Source: Gordionus sp. m RMFG-2023 (taxonomy: Eukaryota > Nematomorpha > Gordioida > Chordodea > Parachordodidae). From it: DNA of 64,000 bases. A program made the translations under genes and the position numbers. Below, piece by piece: positions 25,352 through 39,833 of this stretch. Each line of letters opens with the position of its first letter. The first letter of the stretch is position 1. The stretch covers positions 34,945,561 through 35,009,560 of the forward strand of contig NC_088775.1 in assembly GCF_954871325.1 (NCBI RefSeq), written 5' to 3'. Below the pieces are notes generated by a model. That model was not told the DNA's origin, made no database searches, and worked only from the letters and a program-made list of their open reading frames with translations.

Positions 25352-27170
25352 GATTTATTTTGTGAATCGGAAACGTAAAAAAATATATCTAAGCGGTTTT
25401 GGATAGAGAATTAAATTCTGAGTTTAGTGATATAAATATATTCAAAATTACTTTTAAAATGTTAGCCTTTTCCCTATAAATGTCTTTCGCGACAAAAATT
25501 TTATTTTGTGAACCGAAAACGTAAAAAAATACATCTAAGCGGTTTTGGATAGAGAATTAAATTCTGAGTTCAATGATATAAATATATTCAAAATTACTTT
25601 TAAAATGTTAGCCTTTCCCATATAAATGTCTTTCGCGACAAATAATTTATTTTGTGAACCGGAAAGGTAATAAAATACATCTAAGCGGTATTGGATAGAG
25701 AATTAAATTCTGAGTTCAATGATATAAATATATTCAAAATTACTTTTAAAATGTTAGCCTTTTCCCTATAAATGTCTTTCGCGACAAAAATTTTATTTTG
25801 TGAACCGAAAACGTAAAAAAATACATCTAAGCGGTTTTGGATAGAGAATTAAATTCTGAGTTTAGTGATATAAATATATTCAAAATTACTTTTAAAATGT
25901 TAGCCTTTTCCCTATAAATGTCTTTCGCGACAAAAATTTTATTTTGTGAACCGAAAACGTAAAAAAATACATCTAAGCGGTTTTGGATAGAGAATTAAAT
26001 TCTGAGTTCAGTGATATAAATATATTCAAAATTACTTTTAAAATGTCAGCCTTTCCCCTATAAATGTCTTTCGCCACAAAAGATTTATTTTGTGAATCGG
26101 AAACGTAAAAAAATATATCTAAGCGGTTTTGGATAGAGAATTAAATTCTGAGTTTAGTGATATAAATATATTCAAAATTACTTTTAAAATGTTAGCCTTT
26201 TCCCTATAAATGTCTTTCGCGACAAAAATTTTATTTTGTGAACCGAAAACGTAAAAAAATACATCTAAGCGGTTTTGGATAGAGAATTAAATTCTGAGTT
26301 CAATGATATAAATATATTCAAAATTACTTTTAAAATGTTAGCCTTTCCCATATAAATGTCTTTCGCGACAAATAATTTATTTTGTGAACCGGAAAGGTAA
26401 TAAAATACATCTAAGCGGTATTGGATAGAGAATTAAATTCTGAGTTCAATGATATAAATATATTCAAAATTACTTTTAAAATGTCAGCCTTTCCCCTATA
26501 AATGTCTTTCGCCACAAAAGATTTATTTTGTGAATCGGAAACGTAAAAAAATATATCTAAGCGGTTTTGGATAGAGAATTAAATTCTGAGTTTAGTGATA
26601 TAAATATATTCAAAATTACTTTTAAAATGTTAGCCTTTTCCCTATAAATGTCTTTCGCGACAAAAATTTTATTTTGTGAACCGAAAACGTAAAAAAATAC
26701 ATCTAAGCGGTTTTGGATAGAGAATTAAATTCTGAGTTCAATGATATATATATATTCAAAATTACTTTTAAAATGTTAGCCTTTCCCCTATAAATGTCTT
26801 TCGCGACAAAAGATTTATTTTGTGAACCGAAAACGTAAAAAATAACATCTAAGCGGTATTGGATAGAGAATTAAATTCTGAGTTCAATGATATAAATATA
26901 TTCAAAATTATGTTTAAAATGTTAGCCTTTCCCCTATAAATGTCTTTCGCGACAAAATATTTATTTTGTGGACCGGAAATTAAAAATACATCTAAGCGGT
27001 TTTGGATAGAGAATTAAATTCTGAGTTCAATGATATAAATATATTCAAAATTACTTTTAAAATGTTAGCCTTTCCCCTATAAATGTCTTTCGCGACAAAA
27101 TATTTATTTTGTGAACCGGAAATTAAAAATACATCTAAGCGGTTTTGGATAGAGAATTAAATTCTGAGTT
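23134..27170. repeat. 28-monomer unit, 4,037 bp
   Basis: Order: I-J-K-L-M-N-O/L-M-N-O-P-Q'-D'-A-B-C-D-E-D-D-C-D-E-C-D-N-O/L-H. After the second D it departs from the 22-monomer plan and runs D-C-D-E-C-D, then jumps to N. The D before N ends GATATATATATATTC like M. This tail recurs in the 32-monomer unit. Confidence 0.86.
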
Positions 27171-27608
27171 CATTGATATAAATATATTCAATCCCCTATA
27201 AATGTCTTTCGCGACAAAATATTTATTTTGTGAACCGGAAACGTTATAAAATACATCTAAGAGGTTTTGGATAGAGAATTAAATTCTGAGTTCAATGATA
27301 TAAATATATTCAAAATTACTTTTAAAATGTTAGCCTTTTCCCTATAAATGTCTTTCGCGACAAAAATTTTATTTTGTGAACCGTAAACGTAAAAAAATAC
27401 ATCTAAGCGGTTTTGGATAGAGAATTATATTCTGAGTTCAATGATATAAATATATTCAAAATTACTTTTAAAATGTTAGCCTTTCCTATATAAATGTCTT
27501 TCGCGACAAAAAATTTATTTTGTGAACCGGAAACGTTATAAAATACATCTAAGCGGTATTGGATAGAGAATTAAATTCTGAGTTTAGTGATATAAATATA
27601 TTCAAAAT
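25449..27608. repeat. 2,160 bp tandem duplication, unit 1
   Basis: Fifteen monomers: D-E-D-D-C-D-E-C-D-N-O/L-H-I-D'-(A/C). The next unit begins at 27,609 with the same D. The last monomer is an A/C hybrid: it begins as A (CCTATATAA, CGTTATAAA, TATTGG) and ends TTTAGTG like C, again the expected junction product. Confidence 0.87.
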
Positions 27609-29330
27609 TACTTTTAAAATGTTAGCCTTTTCCCTATAAATGTCTTTCGCGACAAAAATTTTATTTTGTGAACCGAAAACGTAAAAAAATACATCTAAGC
27701 GGTTTTGGATAGAGAATTAAATTCTGAGTTCAATGATATAAATATATTCAAAATTACTTTTAAAATGTTAGCCTTTCCCATATAAATGTCTTTCGCGACA
27801 AATAATTTATTTTGTGAACCGGAAAGGTAATAAAATACATCTAAGCGGTATTGGATAGAGAATTAAATTCTGAGTTCAATGATATAAATATATTCAAAAT
27901 TACTTTTAAAATGTTAGCCTTTTCCCTATAAATGTCTTTCGCGACAAAAATTTTATTTTGTGAACCGAAAACGTAAAAAAATACATCTAAGCGGTTTTGG
28001 ATAGAGAATTAAATTCTGAGTTTAGTGATATAAATATATTCAAAATTACTTTTAAAATGTTAGCCTTTTCCCTATAAATGTCTTTCGCGACAAAAATTTT
28101 ATTTTGTGAACCGAAAACGTAAAAAAATACATCTAAGCGGTTTTGGATAGAGAATTAAATTCTGAGTTCAGTGATATAAATATATTCAAAATTACTTTTA
28201 AAATGTCAGCCTTTCCCCTATAAATGTCTTTCGCCACAAAAGATTTATTTTGTGAATCGGAAACGTAAAAAAATATATCTAAGCGGTTTTGGATAGAGAA
28301 TTAAATTCTGAGTTTAGTGATATAAATATATTCAAAATTACTTTTAAAATGTTAGCCTTTTCCCTATAAATGTCTTTCGCGACAAAAATTTTATTTTGTG
28401 AACCGAAAACGTAAAAAAATACATCTAAGCGGTTTTGGATAGAGAATTAAATTCTGAGTTCAATGATATAAATATATTCAAAATTACTTTTAAAATGTTA
28501 GCCTTTCCCATATAAATGTCTTTCGCGACAAATAATTTATTTTGTGAACCGGAAAGGTAATAAAATACATCTAAGCGGTATTGGATAGAGAATTAAATTC
28601 TGAGTTCAATGATATAAATATATTCAAAATTACTTTTAAAATGTCAGCCTTTCCCCTATAAATGTCTTTCGCCACAAAAGATTTATTTTGTGAATCGGAA
28701 ACGTAAAAAAATATATCTAAGCGGTTTTGGATAGAGAATTAAATTCTGAGTTTAGTGATATAAATATATTCAAAATTACTTTTAAAATGTTAGCCTTTTC
28801 CCTATAAATGTCTTTCGCGACAAAAATTTTATTTTGTGAACCGAAAACGTAAAAAAATACATCTAAGCGGTTTTGGATAGAGAATTAAATTCTGAGTTCA
28901 ATGATATATATATATTCAAAATTACTTTTAAAATGTTAGCCTTTCCCCTATAAATGTCTTTCGCGACAAAAGATTTATTTTGTGAACCGAAAACGTAAAA
29001 AATAACATCTAAGCGGTATTGGATAGAGAATTAAATTCTGAGTTCAATGATATAAATATATTCAAAATTATGTTTAAAATGTTAGCCTTTCCCCTATAAA
29101 TGTCTTTCGCGACAAAATATTTATTTTGTGGACCGGAAATTAAAAATACATCTAAGCGGTTTTGGATAGAGAATTAAATTCTGAGTTCAATGATATAAAT
29201 ATATTCAAAATTACTTTTAAAATGTTAGCCTTTCCCCTATAAATGTCTTTCGCGACAAAATATTTATTTTGTGGACCGGAAATTAAAAATACATCTAAGC
29301 GGTTTTGGATAGAGAATTAAATTCTGAGTT
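27171..29330. repeat. 15-monomer unit, 2,160 bp
   Basis: Order: I-D'-(A/C)-D-E-D-D-C-D-E-C-D-N-O/L-H. Like the unit at 18,249 it has 15 monomers and lacks J to Q', but the composition differs, so similar length does not mean recent common origin. Its H has GTGGACC instead of GAACC. Confidence 0.86.
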
Positions 29331-31581
29331 CATTGATATAAATATATTCAATCCCCTATAAATGTCTTTCGCGACAAAATATTTATTTTGTGAACCGGAA
29401 ACGTTATAAAATACATCTAAGAGGTTTTGGATAGAGAATTAAATTCTGAGTTCAATGATATAAATATATTCAAAATTACTTTTAAAATGTTAGCCTTTCC
29501 CATATAAATGTCTTTCGCGACAAAAAATATATTTTGTGAACCGGAAACGTAAAAAAATACATCTAAGCGGTTTTGGATAGAGAATTAAATTCTGAGTTCA
29601 ATGATATAAATATATTCAAAATTACTTTTAAAATGTTAGCCTTTCCCCTATAAATGTCTTTCGCGACAAAATTATTTTGTGAGAAAACGTAAAAAAATAC
29701 ATCTAAGCGGTTTTGGATAGAGAATTAAATTCTGAGTTCAATGATATAAATATATTCAAAATTATTTTTAAAATATTAGCCTTTCCCCTATAAATGTCTT
29801 TCGCGACAAAATATTTATTTTGTGGACCGGAAATTAAAAATACATCTAAGCGGTTTTGGATAGAGAATTAAATTCTGAGTTCAATGATATAAATATATTC
29901 AAAATTACTTTTAAAATGTTAGCCTTTCCCCTATAAATGTCTTTCGCGACAAAATATTTATTTTGTGAACCGGAAATTAAAAATACATCTAAGCGGTTTT
30001 GGATAGAGAATTAAATTCTGAGTTCAATGATATATATATATTCAAAATTACTTTTAAAATGTTAGCCTTTCCCCTATAAATGTCTTTCGCGACAAAAGAT
30101 TTATTTTGTGAACCGAAAACGTAAAAAATAACATCTAAGCGGTATTGGATAGAGAATTAAATTCTGAGTTCAATGATATAAATATATTCAAAATTATGTT
30201 TAAAATGTTAGCCTTTCCCCTATAAATGTCTTTCGCGACAAAATATTTATTTTGTGGACCGGAAATTAAAAATACATCTAAGCGGTTTTGGATAGAGAAT
30301 TAAATTCTGAGTTCAATGATATAAATATATTCAAAATTACTTTTAAAATGTTAGCCTTTCCCCTATAAATGTCTTTCGCGACAAAATATTTATTTTGTGA
30401 ACCGGAAATTAAAAATACATCTAAGCGGTTTTGGATAGAGAATTAAATTCTGAGTTCAATGATATATATATATTCAAAATTACTTTTAAAATGTTAGCCT
30501 TTCCCCTATAAATGTCTTTCGCGACAAAAGATTTATTTTGTGAACCGAAAACGTAAAAAATAACATCTAAGCGGTATTGGATAGAGAATTAAATTCTGAG
30601 TTCAATGATATAAATATATTCAAAATTATGTTTAAAATGTTAGCCTTTCCCCTATAAATGTCTTTCGCGACAAAATATTTATTTTGTAAACCGGAAATTA
30701 AAAATATATCTAAGCGGTTTTGGATAGAGAATTAAATTCTGAGTTCAATGATATATATATATTCAAAATTACTTTTAAAATGTTAGCCTTTCCCCTATAA
30801 ATGTCTTTCGCGACAAAATATTTATTTTGTGAACCGGAAACGTAAAAAAATACATCTAAGCGGTTTTGGATAGAGAATCAAATTCTGAGTTCAATGATAT
30901 AAATATATTCAAAATTACATTTAAAATGTTAGCCTTTTCCCTATAAATGTCTTTCGCGACAAAATATTTATTTTGTGAACCGGAAAGGTAATAAAATACA
31001 TCTAAGCGGTATTGGATAGAGAATTAAATTCTGAGTTCAATGATATAAATATATTCAAAATTACTTTTAAAATGTTAGCCTTTTCCCTATAAATGTCTTT
31101 CGCGACAAAAATTTTATTTTGTGAACCGTAAACGTAAAAAAATACATCTAAGCGGTTTTGGATAGAGAATTATATTCTGAGTTCAATGATATAAATATAT
31201 TCAAAATTACTTTTAAAATGTTAGCCTTTCCTATATAAATGTCTTTCGCGACAAAAAATTTATTTTGTGAACCGGAAACGTTATAAAATACATCTAAGCG
31301 GTATTGGATAGAGAATTAAATTCTGAGTTCAGTGATATAAATATATTCAAAATTACTTTTAAAATGTTAGCCTTTCCCCTATAAATGTCTTTCGCCACAA
31401 AAGATTTATTTTGTGAACCGGAAACGTAAAAAAATACATCTAAGCGGTTTTGGATAGAGAATTAAATTCTGAGTTCAGTGATATAAATATATTCAAAATT
31501 ACTTTTAAAATGTCAGCCTTTCCCCTATAAATGTCTTTCGCCACAAAAGATTTATTTTGTGAATCGGAAACGTAAAAAAAT
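27609..31581. repeat. 2,160 bp duplication unit 2, and 3.97 kb block copy 1 (offset 7,780)
   Basis: Starts with the same D-E-D-D-C-D-E-C-D-N-O/L-H-I series as 25,449, but continues with J-K-L and the long unit instead of D'. The run matches 35,389-39,361 at a constant offset of 7,780 (for example the CATTG landmark at 29,331 versus 37,111, and GTAAACG at 31,128 versus 38,908). The match ends within C near 31,581. Confidence 0.86.
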
Positions 31582-32489
31582 ATATCTAAGCGGTTTTGGA
31601 TAGAGAATTAAATTCTGAGTTTAGTGATATAAATATATTCAAAATTACTTTTAAAATGTTAGCCTTTTCCCTATAAATGTCTTTCGCGACAAAAATTTTA
31701 TTTTGTGAACCGAAAACGTAAAAAAATACATCTAAGCGGTTTTGGATAGAGAATTAAATTCTGAGTTCAATGATATAAATATATTCAAAATTACTTTTAA
31801 AATGTTAGCCTTTCCCATATAAATGTCTTTCGCGACAAATAATTTATTTTGTGAACCGGAAAGGTAATAAAATACATCTAAGCGGTATTGGATAGAGAAT
31901 TAAATTCTGAGTTCAATGATATAAATATATTCAAAATTACTTTTAAAATGTTAGCCTTTTCCCTATAAATGTCTTTCGCGACAAAAATTTTATTTTGTGA
32001 ACCGAAAACGTAAAAAAATACATCTAAGCGGTTTTGGATAGAGAATTAAATTCTGAGTTCAATGATATAAATATATTCAAAATTACTTTTAAAATGTTAG
32101 CCTTTCCTATATAAATGTCTTTCGCGACAAAAAATTTATTTTGTGAACCGGAAACGTAAAAAAATACATCTAAGCGGTTTTGGATAGAGAATTAAATTCT
32201 CAGTTCAATGATATAAATATATTCAAAATTACTTTTAAAATGTTAGCCTTTCCCCCTATAAATGTCTTTCGCGACAAAATAATTTTGTGAACCAGAAATT
32301 AAAAATACATCTAAGCGGTTTTGGATAGAGAATTAAATTCTGAGTTCAATGATATAAATATATTCAAAATTACTTTTAAAATGTTAGCCTTTCCCCTATA
32401 AATGTCTTTCGCGACAAAATATTTATTTTGTGAACCGGAAATTAAAAATACATCTAAGCGGTTTTGGATAGAGAATTAAATTCTGAGTT
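29331..32489. repeat. 22-monomer higher-order repeat, 3,159 bp, copy 1
   Basis: Order: I-J-K-L-M-N-O/L-M-N-O-P-Q'-D'-A-B-C-D-E-D-F-G-H, mean 143.6 bases per monomer. This is the plan from which the other long units derive by adding or losing whole monomers. The second copy, at 39,834-42,992, has exactly the same length, 10,503 bases away. Confidence 0.9.
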
Positions 32490-35400
32490 CATTGATATAA
32501 ATATATTCAATCCCCTATAAATGTCTTTCGCGACAAAATATTTATTTTGTGAACCGGAAACGTTATAAAATACATCTAAGAGGTTTTGGATAGAGAATTA
32601 AATTCTGAGTTCAATGATATAAATATATTCAAAATTACTTTTAAAATGTTAGCCTTTCCCATATAAATGTCTTTCGCGACAAAAAATATATTTTGTGAAC
32701 CGGAAACGTAAAAAAATACATCTAAGCGGTTTTGGATAGAGAATTAAATTCTGAGTTCAATGATATAAATATATTCAAAATTACTTTTAAAATGTTAGCC
32801 TTTCCCCTATAAATGTCTTTCGCGACAAAATTATTTTGTGAGAAAACGTAAAAAAATACATCTAAGCGGTTTTGGATAGAGAATTAAATTCTGAGTTCAA
32901 TGATATAAATATATTCAAAATTATTTTTAAAATATTAGCCTTTCCCCTATAAATGTCTTTCGCGACAAAATATTTATTTTGTGGACCGGAAATTAAAAAT
33001 ACATCTAAGCGGTTTTGGATAGAGAATTAAATTCTGAGTTCAATGATATAAATATATTCAAAATTACTTTTAAAATGTTAGCCTTTCCCCTATAAATGTC
33101 TTTCGCGACAAAATATTTATTTTGTGAACCGGAAATTAAAAATACATCTAAGCGGTTTTGGATATAGAATTAAATTCTGAGTTCAATGATATATATATAT
33201 TCAAAATTACTTTTAAAATGTTAGCCTTTCCCCTATAAATGTCTTTCGCGACAAAAGATTTATTTTGTGAACCGAAAACGTAAAAAATAACATCTAAGCG
33301 GTATTGGATAGAGAATTAAATTCTGAGTTCAATGATATAAATATATTCAAAATTATGTTTAAAATGTTAGCCTTTCCCCTATAAATGTCTTTCGCGACAA
33401 AATATTTATTTTGTGGACCGGAAATTAAAAATACATCTAAGCGGTTTTGGATAGAGAATTAAATTCTGAGTTCAATGATATAAATATATTCAAAATTACT
33501 TTTAAAATGTTAGCCTTTCCCCTATAAATGTCTTTCGCGACAAAATATTTATTTTGTGAACCGGAAATTAAAAATACATCTAAGCGGTTTTGGATAGAGA
33601 ATTAAATTCTGAGTTCAATGATATATATATATTCAAAATTACTTTTAAAATGTTAGCCTTTCCCCTATAAATGTCTTTCGCGACAAAAGATTTATTTTGT
33701 GAACCGAAAACGTAAAAAATAACATCTAAGCGGTATTGGATAGAGAATTAAATTCTGAGTTCAATGATATAAATATATTCAAAATTATGTTTAAAATGTT
33801 AGCCTTTCCCCTATAAATGTCTTTCGCGACAAAATATTTATTTTGTAAACCGGAAATTAAAAATATATCTAAGCGGTTTTGGATAGAGAATTAAATTCTG
33901 AGTTCAATGATATATATATATTCAAAATTACTTTTAAAATGTTAGCCTTTCCCCTATAAATGTCTTTCGCGACAAAATATTTATTTTGTGAACCGGAAAC
34001 GTAAAAAAATACATCTAAGCGGTTTTGGATAGAGAATCAAATTCTGAGTTCAATGATATAAATATATTCAAAATTACATTTAAAATGTTAGCCTTTTCCC
34101 TATAAATGTCTTTCGCGACAAAATATTTATTTTGTGAACCGGAAAGGTAATAAAATACATCTAAGCGGTATTGGATAGAGAATTAAATTCTGAGTTCAAT
34201 GATATAAATATATTCAAAATTACTTTTAAAATGTTAGCCTTTTCCCTATAAATGTCTTTCGCGACAAAAATTTTATTTTGTGAACCGTAAACGTAAAAAA
34301 ATACATCTAAGCGGTTTTGGATAGAGAATTATATTCTGAGTTCAATGATATAAATATATTCAAAATTACTTTTAAAATGTTAGCCTTTCCTATATAAATG
34401 TCTTTCGCGACAAAAAATTTATTTTGTGAACCGGAAACGTTATAAAATACATCTAAGCGGTATTGGATAGAGAATTAAATTCTGAGTTCAGTGATATAAA
34501 TATATTCAAAATTACTTTTAAAATGTTAGCCTTTCCCCTATAAATGTCTTTCGCCACAAAAGATTTATTTTGTGAACCGGAAACGTAAAAAAATACATCT
34601 CAGCGGTTTTGGATAGAGAATTAAATTCTGAGTTCAGTGATATAAATATATTCAAAATTACTTTTAAAATGTCAGCCTTTCCCCTATAAATGTCTTTCGC
34701 CACAAAAGATTTATTTTGTGAATCGGAAACGTAAAAAAATATATCTAAGCGGTTTTGGATAGAGAATTAAATTCTGAGTTTAGTGATATAAATATATTCA
34801 AAATTACTTTTAAAATGTTAGCCTTTTCCCTATAAATGTCTTTCGCGACAAAAATTTTATTTTGTGAACCGAAAACGTAAAAAAATACATCTAAGCGGTT
34901 TTGGATAGAGAATTAAATTCTGAGTTCAATGATATAAATATATTCAAAATTACTTTTAAAATGTTAGCCTTTCCTATATAAATGTCTTTCGCGACAAAAA
35001 ATTTATTTTGTGAACCGGAAACGTTATAAAATACATCTAAGCGGTATTGTATAGAGAATTAAATTCTGAGTTCAGTGATATAAATATATTCAAAATTACT
35101 TTTAAAATGTTAGCCTTTCCCCTATAAATGTCTTTCGCCACAAAAGATTTATTTTGTGAACCGGAAACGTAAAAAAATACATCTCAGCGGTTTTGGATAG
35201 AGAATTAAATTCTGAGTTCAGTGATATAAATATATTCAAAATTACTTTTAAAATGTCAGCCTTTCCCCTATAAATGTCTTTCGCCACAAAAGATTTATTT
35301 TGTGAATCGGAAACGTAAAAAAATATATCTAAGCGGTTTTGGATAGAGAATTAAATTCTGAGTTCAATGATATAAATATATTCAAAATTACTTTTAAAAT

Positions 35401-37110
35401 GTTAGCCTTTTCCCTATAAATGTCTTTCGCGACAAAAATTTTATTTTGTGAACCGAAAACGTAAAAAAATACATCTAAGCGGTTTTGGATAGAGAATTAA
35501 ATTCTGAGTTCAATGATATAAATATATTCAAAATTACTTTTAAAATGTTAGCCTTTCCCATATAAATGTCTTTCGCGACAAATAATTTATTTTGTGAACC
35601 GGAAAGGTAATAAAATACATCTAAGCGGTATTGGATAGAGAATTAAATTCTGAGTTCAATGATATAAATATATTCAAAATTACTTTTAAAATGTTAGCCT
35701 TTTCCCTATAAATGTCTTTCGCGACAAAAATTTTATTTTGTGAACCGAAAACGTAAAAAAATACATCTAAGCGGTTTTGGATAGAGAATTAAATTCTGAG
35801 TTTAGTGATATAAATATATTCAAAATTACTTTTAAAATGTTAGCCTTTTCCCTATAAATGTCTTTCGCGACAAAAATTTTATTTTGTGAACCGAAAACGT
35901 AAAAAAATACATCTAAGCGGTTTTGGATAGAGAATTAAATTCTGAGTTCAGTGATATAAATATATTCAAAATTACTTTTAAAATGTCAGCCTTTCCCCTA
36001 TAAATGTCTTTCGCCACAAAAGATTTATTTTGTGAATCGGAAACGTAAAAAAATATATCTAAGCGGTTTTGGATAGAGAATTAAATTCTGAGTTTAGTGA
36101 TATAAATATATTCAAAATTACTTTTAAAATGTTAGCCTTTTCCCTATAAATGTCTTTCGCGACAAAAATTTTATTTTGTGAACCGAAAACGTAAAAAAAT
36201 ACATCTAAGCGGTTTTGGATAGAGAATTAAATTCTGAGTTCAATGATATAAATATATTCAAAATTACTTTTAAAATGTTAGCCTTTCCCATATAAATGTC
36301 TTTCGCGACAAATAATTTATTTTGTGAACCGGAAAGGTAATAAAATACATCTAAGCGGTATTGGATAGAGAATTAAATTCTGAGTTCAATGATATAAATA
36401 TATTCAAAATTACTTTTAAAATGTCAGCCTTTCCCCTATAAATGTCTTTCGCCACAAAAGATTTATTTTGTGAATCGGAAACGTAAAAAAATATATCTAA
36501 GCGGTTTTGGATAGAGAATTAAATTCTGAGTTTAGTGATATAAATATATTCAAAATTACTTTTAAAATGTTAGCCTTTTCCCTATAAATGTCTTTCGCGA
36601 CAAAAATTTTATTTTGTGAACCGAAAACGTAAAAAAATACATCTAAGCGGTTTTGGATAGAGAATTAAATTCTGAGTTCAATGATATATATATATTCAAA
36701 ATTACTTTTAAAATGTTAGCCTTTCCCCTATAAATGTCTTTCGCGACAAAAGATTTATTTTGTGAACCGAAAACGTAAAAAATAACATCTAAGCGGTATT
36801 GGATAGAGAATTAAATTCTGAGTTCAATGATATAAATATATTCAAAATTATGTTTAAAATGTTAGCCTTTCCCCTATAAATGTCTTTCGCGACAAAATAT
36901 TTATTTTGTGGACCGGAAATTAAAAATACATCTAAGCGGTTTTGGATAGAGAATTAAATTCTGAGTTCAATGATATAAATATATTCAAAATTACTTTTAA
37001 AATGTTAGCCTTTCCCCTATAAATGTCTTTCGCGACAAAATATTTATTTTGTGGACCGGAAATTAAAAATACATCTAAGCGGTTTTGGATAGAGAATTAA
37101 ATTCTGAGTT
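32490..37110. repeat. 32-monomer unit, 4,621 bp
   Basis: Same as the 28-monomer unit plus one extra A-B-C-D tetramer. The length agrees exactly: 4,037 + 584 = 4,621. The private GGATATAGAATT near 33,162 in M also occurs in the 28-monomer unit near 23,808, which supports common descent of the two units. Confidence 0.88.
34367..35534. repeat. Tandem A-B-C-D tetramer (584 bp x 2) with TCTCAGCGG mark
   Basis: Copies are 34,367-34,950 and 34,951-35,534. Both B monomers carry a C at 34,601 and 35,185 (ATCTCAGCGG instead of ATCTAAGCGG), exactly 584 apart. I saw this change nowhere else in the window. Copy 2 alone has GTATTGTATAG near 35,050, and its C ends TTCAATG rather than TTTAGTG. Confidence 0.92.
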
Positions 37111-39361
37111 CATTGATATAAATATATTCAATCCCCTATAAATGTCTTTCGCGACAAAATATTTATTTTGTGAACCGGAAACGTTATAAAATACATCTAA
37201 GAGGTTTTGGATAGAGAATTAAATTCTGAGTTCAATGATATAAATATATTCAAAATTACTTTTAAAATGTTAGCCTTTCCCATATAAATGTCTTTCGCGA
37301 CAAAAAATATATTTTGTGAACCGGAAACGTAAAAAAATACATCTAAGCGGTTTTGGATAGAGAATTAAATTCTGAGTTCAATGATATAAATATATTCAAA
37401 ATTACTTTTAAAATGTTAGCCTTTCCCCTATAAATGTCTTTCGCGACAAAATTATTTTGTGAGAAAACGTAAAAAAATACATCTAAGCGGTTTTGGATAG
37501 AGAATTAAATTCTGAGTTCAATGATATAAATATATTCAAAATTATTTTTAAAATATTAGCCTTTCCCCTATAAATGTCTTTCGCGACAAAATATTTATTT
37601 TGTGGACCGGAAATTAAAAATACATCTAAGCGGTTTTGGATAGAGAATTAAATTCTGAGTTCAATGATATAAATATATTCAAAATTACTTTTAAAATGTT
37701 AGCCTTTCCCCTATAAATGTCTTTCGCGACAAAATATTTATTTTGTGAACCGGAAATTAAAAATACATCTAAGCGGTTTTGGATAGAGAATTAAATTCTG
37801 AGTTCAATGATATATATATATTCAAAATTACTTTTAAAATGTTAGCCTTTCCCCTATAAATGTCTTTCGCGACAAAAGATTTATTTTGTGAACCGAAAAC
37901 GTAAAAAATAACATCTAAGCGGTATTGGATAGAGAATTAAATTCTGAGTTCAATGATATAAATATATTCAAAATTATGTTTAAAATGTTAGCCTTTCCCC
38001 TATAAATGTCTTTCGCGACAAAATATTTATTTTGTGGACCGGAAATTAAAAATACATCTAAGCGGTTTTGGATAGAGAATTAAATTCTGAGTTCAATGAT
38101 ATAAATATATTCAAAATTACTTTTAAAATGTTAGCCTTTCCCCTATAAATGTCTTTCGCGACAAAATATTTATTTTGTGAACCGGAAATTAAAAATACAT
38201 CTAAGCGGTTTTGGATAGAGAATTAAATTCTGAGTTCAATGATATATATATATTCAAAATTACTTTTAAAATGTTAGCCTTTCCCCTATAAATGTCTTTC
38301 GCGACAAAAGATTTATTTTGTGAACCGAAAACGTAAAAAATAACATCTAAGCGGTATTGGATAGAGAATTAAATTCTGAGTTCAATGATATAAATATATT
38401 CAAAATTATGTTTAAAATGTTAGCCTTTCCCCTATAAATGTCTTTCGCGACAAAATATTTATTTTGTAAACCGGAAATTAAAAATATATCTAAGCGGTTT
38501 TGGATAGAGAATTAAATTCTGAGTTCAATGATATATATATATTCAAAATTACTTTTAAAATGTTAGCCTTTCCCCTATAAATGTCTTTCGCGACAAAATA
38601 TTTATTTTGTAAACCGGAAACGTAAAAAAATACATCTAAGCGGTTTTGGATAGAGAATCAAATTCTGAGTTCAATGATATAAATATATTCAAAATTACAT
38701 TTAAAATGTTAGCCTTTTCCCTATAAATGTCTTTCGCGACAAAATATTTATTTTGTGAACCGGAAAGGTAATAAAATACATCTAAGCGGTATTGGATAGA
38801 GAATTAAATTCTGAGTTCAATGATATAAATATATTCAAAATTACTTTTAAAATGTTAGCCTTTTCCCTATAAATGTCTTTCGCGACAAAAATTTTATTTT
38901 GTGAACCGTAAACGTAAAAAAATACATCTAAGCGGTTTTGGATAGAGAATTATATTCTGAGTTCAATGATATAAATATATTCAAAATTACTTTTAAAATG
39001 TTAGCCTTTCCTATATAAATGTCTTTCGCGACAAAAAATTTATTTTGTGAACCGGAAACGTTATAAAATACATCTAAGCGGTATTGGATAGAGAATTAAA
39101 TTCTGAGTTCAGTGATATAAATATATTCAAAATTACTTTTAAAATGTTAGCCTTTCCCCTATAAATGTCTTTCGCCACAAAAGATTTATTTTGTGAACCG
39201 GAAACGTAAAAAAATACATCTAAGCGGTTTTGGATAGAGAATTAAATTCTGAGTTCAGTGATATAAATATATTCAAAATTACTTTTAAAATGTCAGCCTT
39301 TCCCCTATAAATGTCTTTCGCCACAAAAGATTTATTTTGTGAATCGGAAACGTAAAAAAAT
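35389..39361. repeat. 3.97 kb block copy 2 (offset 7,780)
   Basis: Partner of 27,609-31,581 with no net length difference. It ends inside the monomer at 39,280-39,425, which starts as C (TCAGCC, GAATCGG) but ends like the D that precedes N (TTCAATG, GATATATATATATTC). This C/D chimera deletes several monomers and produces the short 19-monomer unit. Confidence 0.86.
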
Positions 39362-39833
39362 ACATCTAAGCGGTTTTGGATAGAGAATTAAATTCTGAGT
39401 TCAATGATATATATATATTCAAAATTACTTTTAAAATGTTAGCCTTTCCCCTATAAATGTCTTTCGCGACAAAAGATTTATTTTGTGAACCGAAAACGTA
39501 AAAAATAACATCTAAGCGGTATTGGATAGAGAATTAAATTCTGAGTTCAATGATATAAATATATTCAAAATTATGTTTAAAATGTTAGCCTTTCCCCTAT
39601 AAATGTCTTTCGCGACAAAATATTTATTTTGTGGACCGGAAATTAAAAATACATCTAAGCGGTTTTGGATAGAGAATTAAATTCTGAGTTCAATGATATA
39701 AATATATTCAAAATTACTTTTAAAATGTTAGCCTTTCCCCTATAAATGTCTTTCGCGACAAAATATTTATTTTGTGGACCGGAAATTAAAAATACATCTA
39801 AGCGGTTTTGGATAGAGAATTAAATTCTGAGTT
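37111..39833. repeat. 19-monomer unit, 2,723 bp, deletion derivative
   Basis: Order: I-J-K-L-M-N-O/L-M-N-O-P-Q'-D'-A-B-(C/D)-N-O/L-H. It has 19 monomers, like the unit at 12,070, but by a different route: it keeps the M-N-O/L trimer and loses D-E-D-F-G. One P monomer here has GTAAACC near 38,610 instead of GTGAACC. Confidence 0.86.

Noticed and set aside
34518-34703. 61-codon open frame on the minus strand, with an identical one at 35,102-35,287
   Set aside because: It is satellite antisense with a GTG start. It is open only because one base change removes the TAG that closes this frame in other B monomers. It has no ribosome site, domain or independent conservation.
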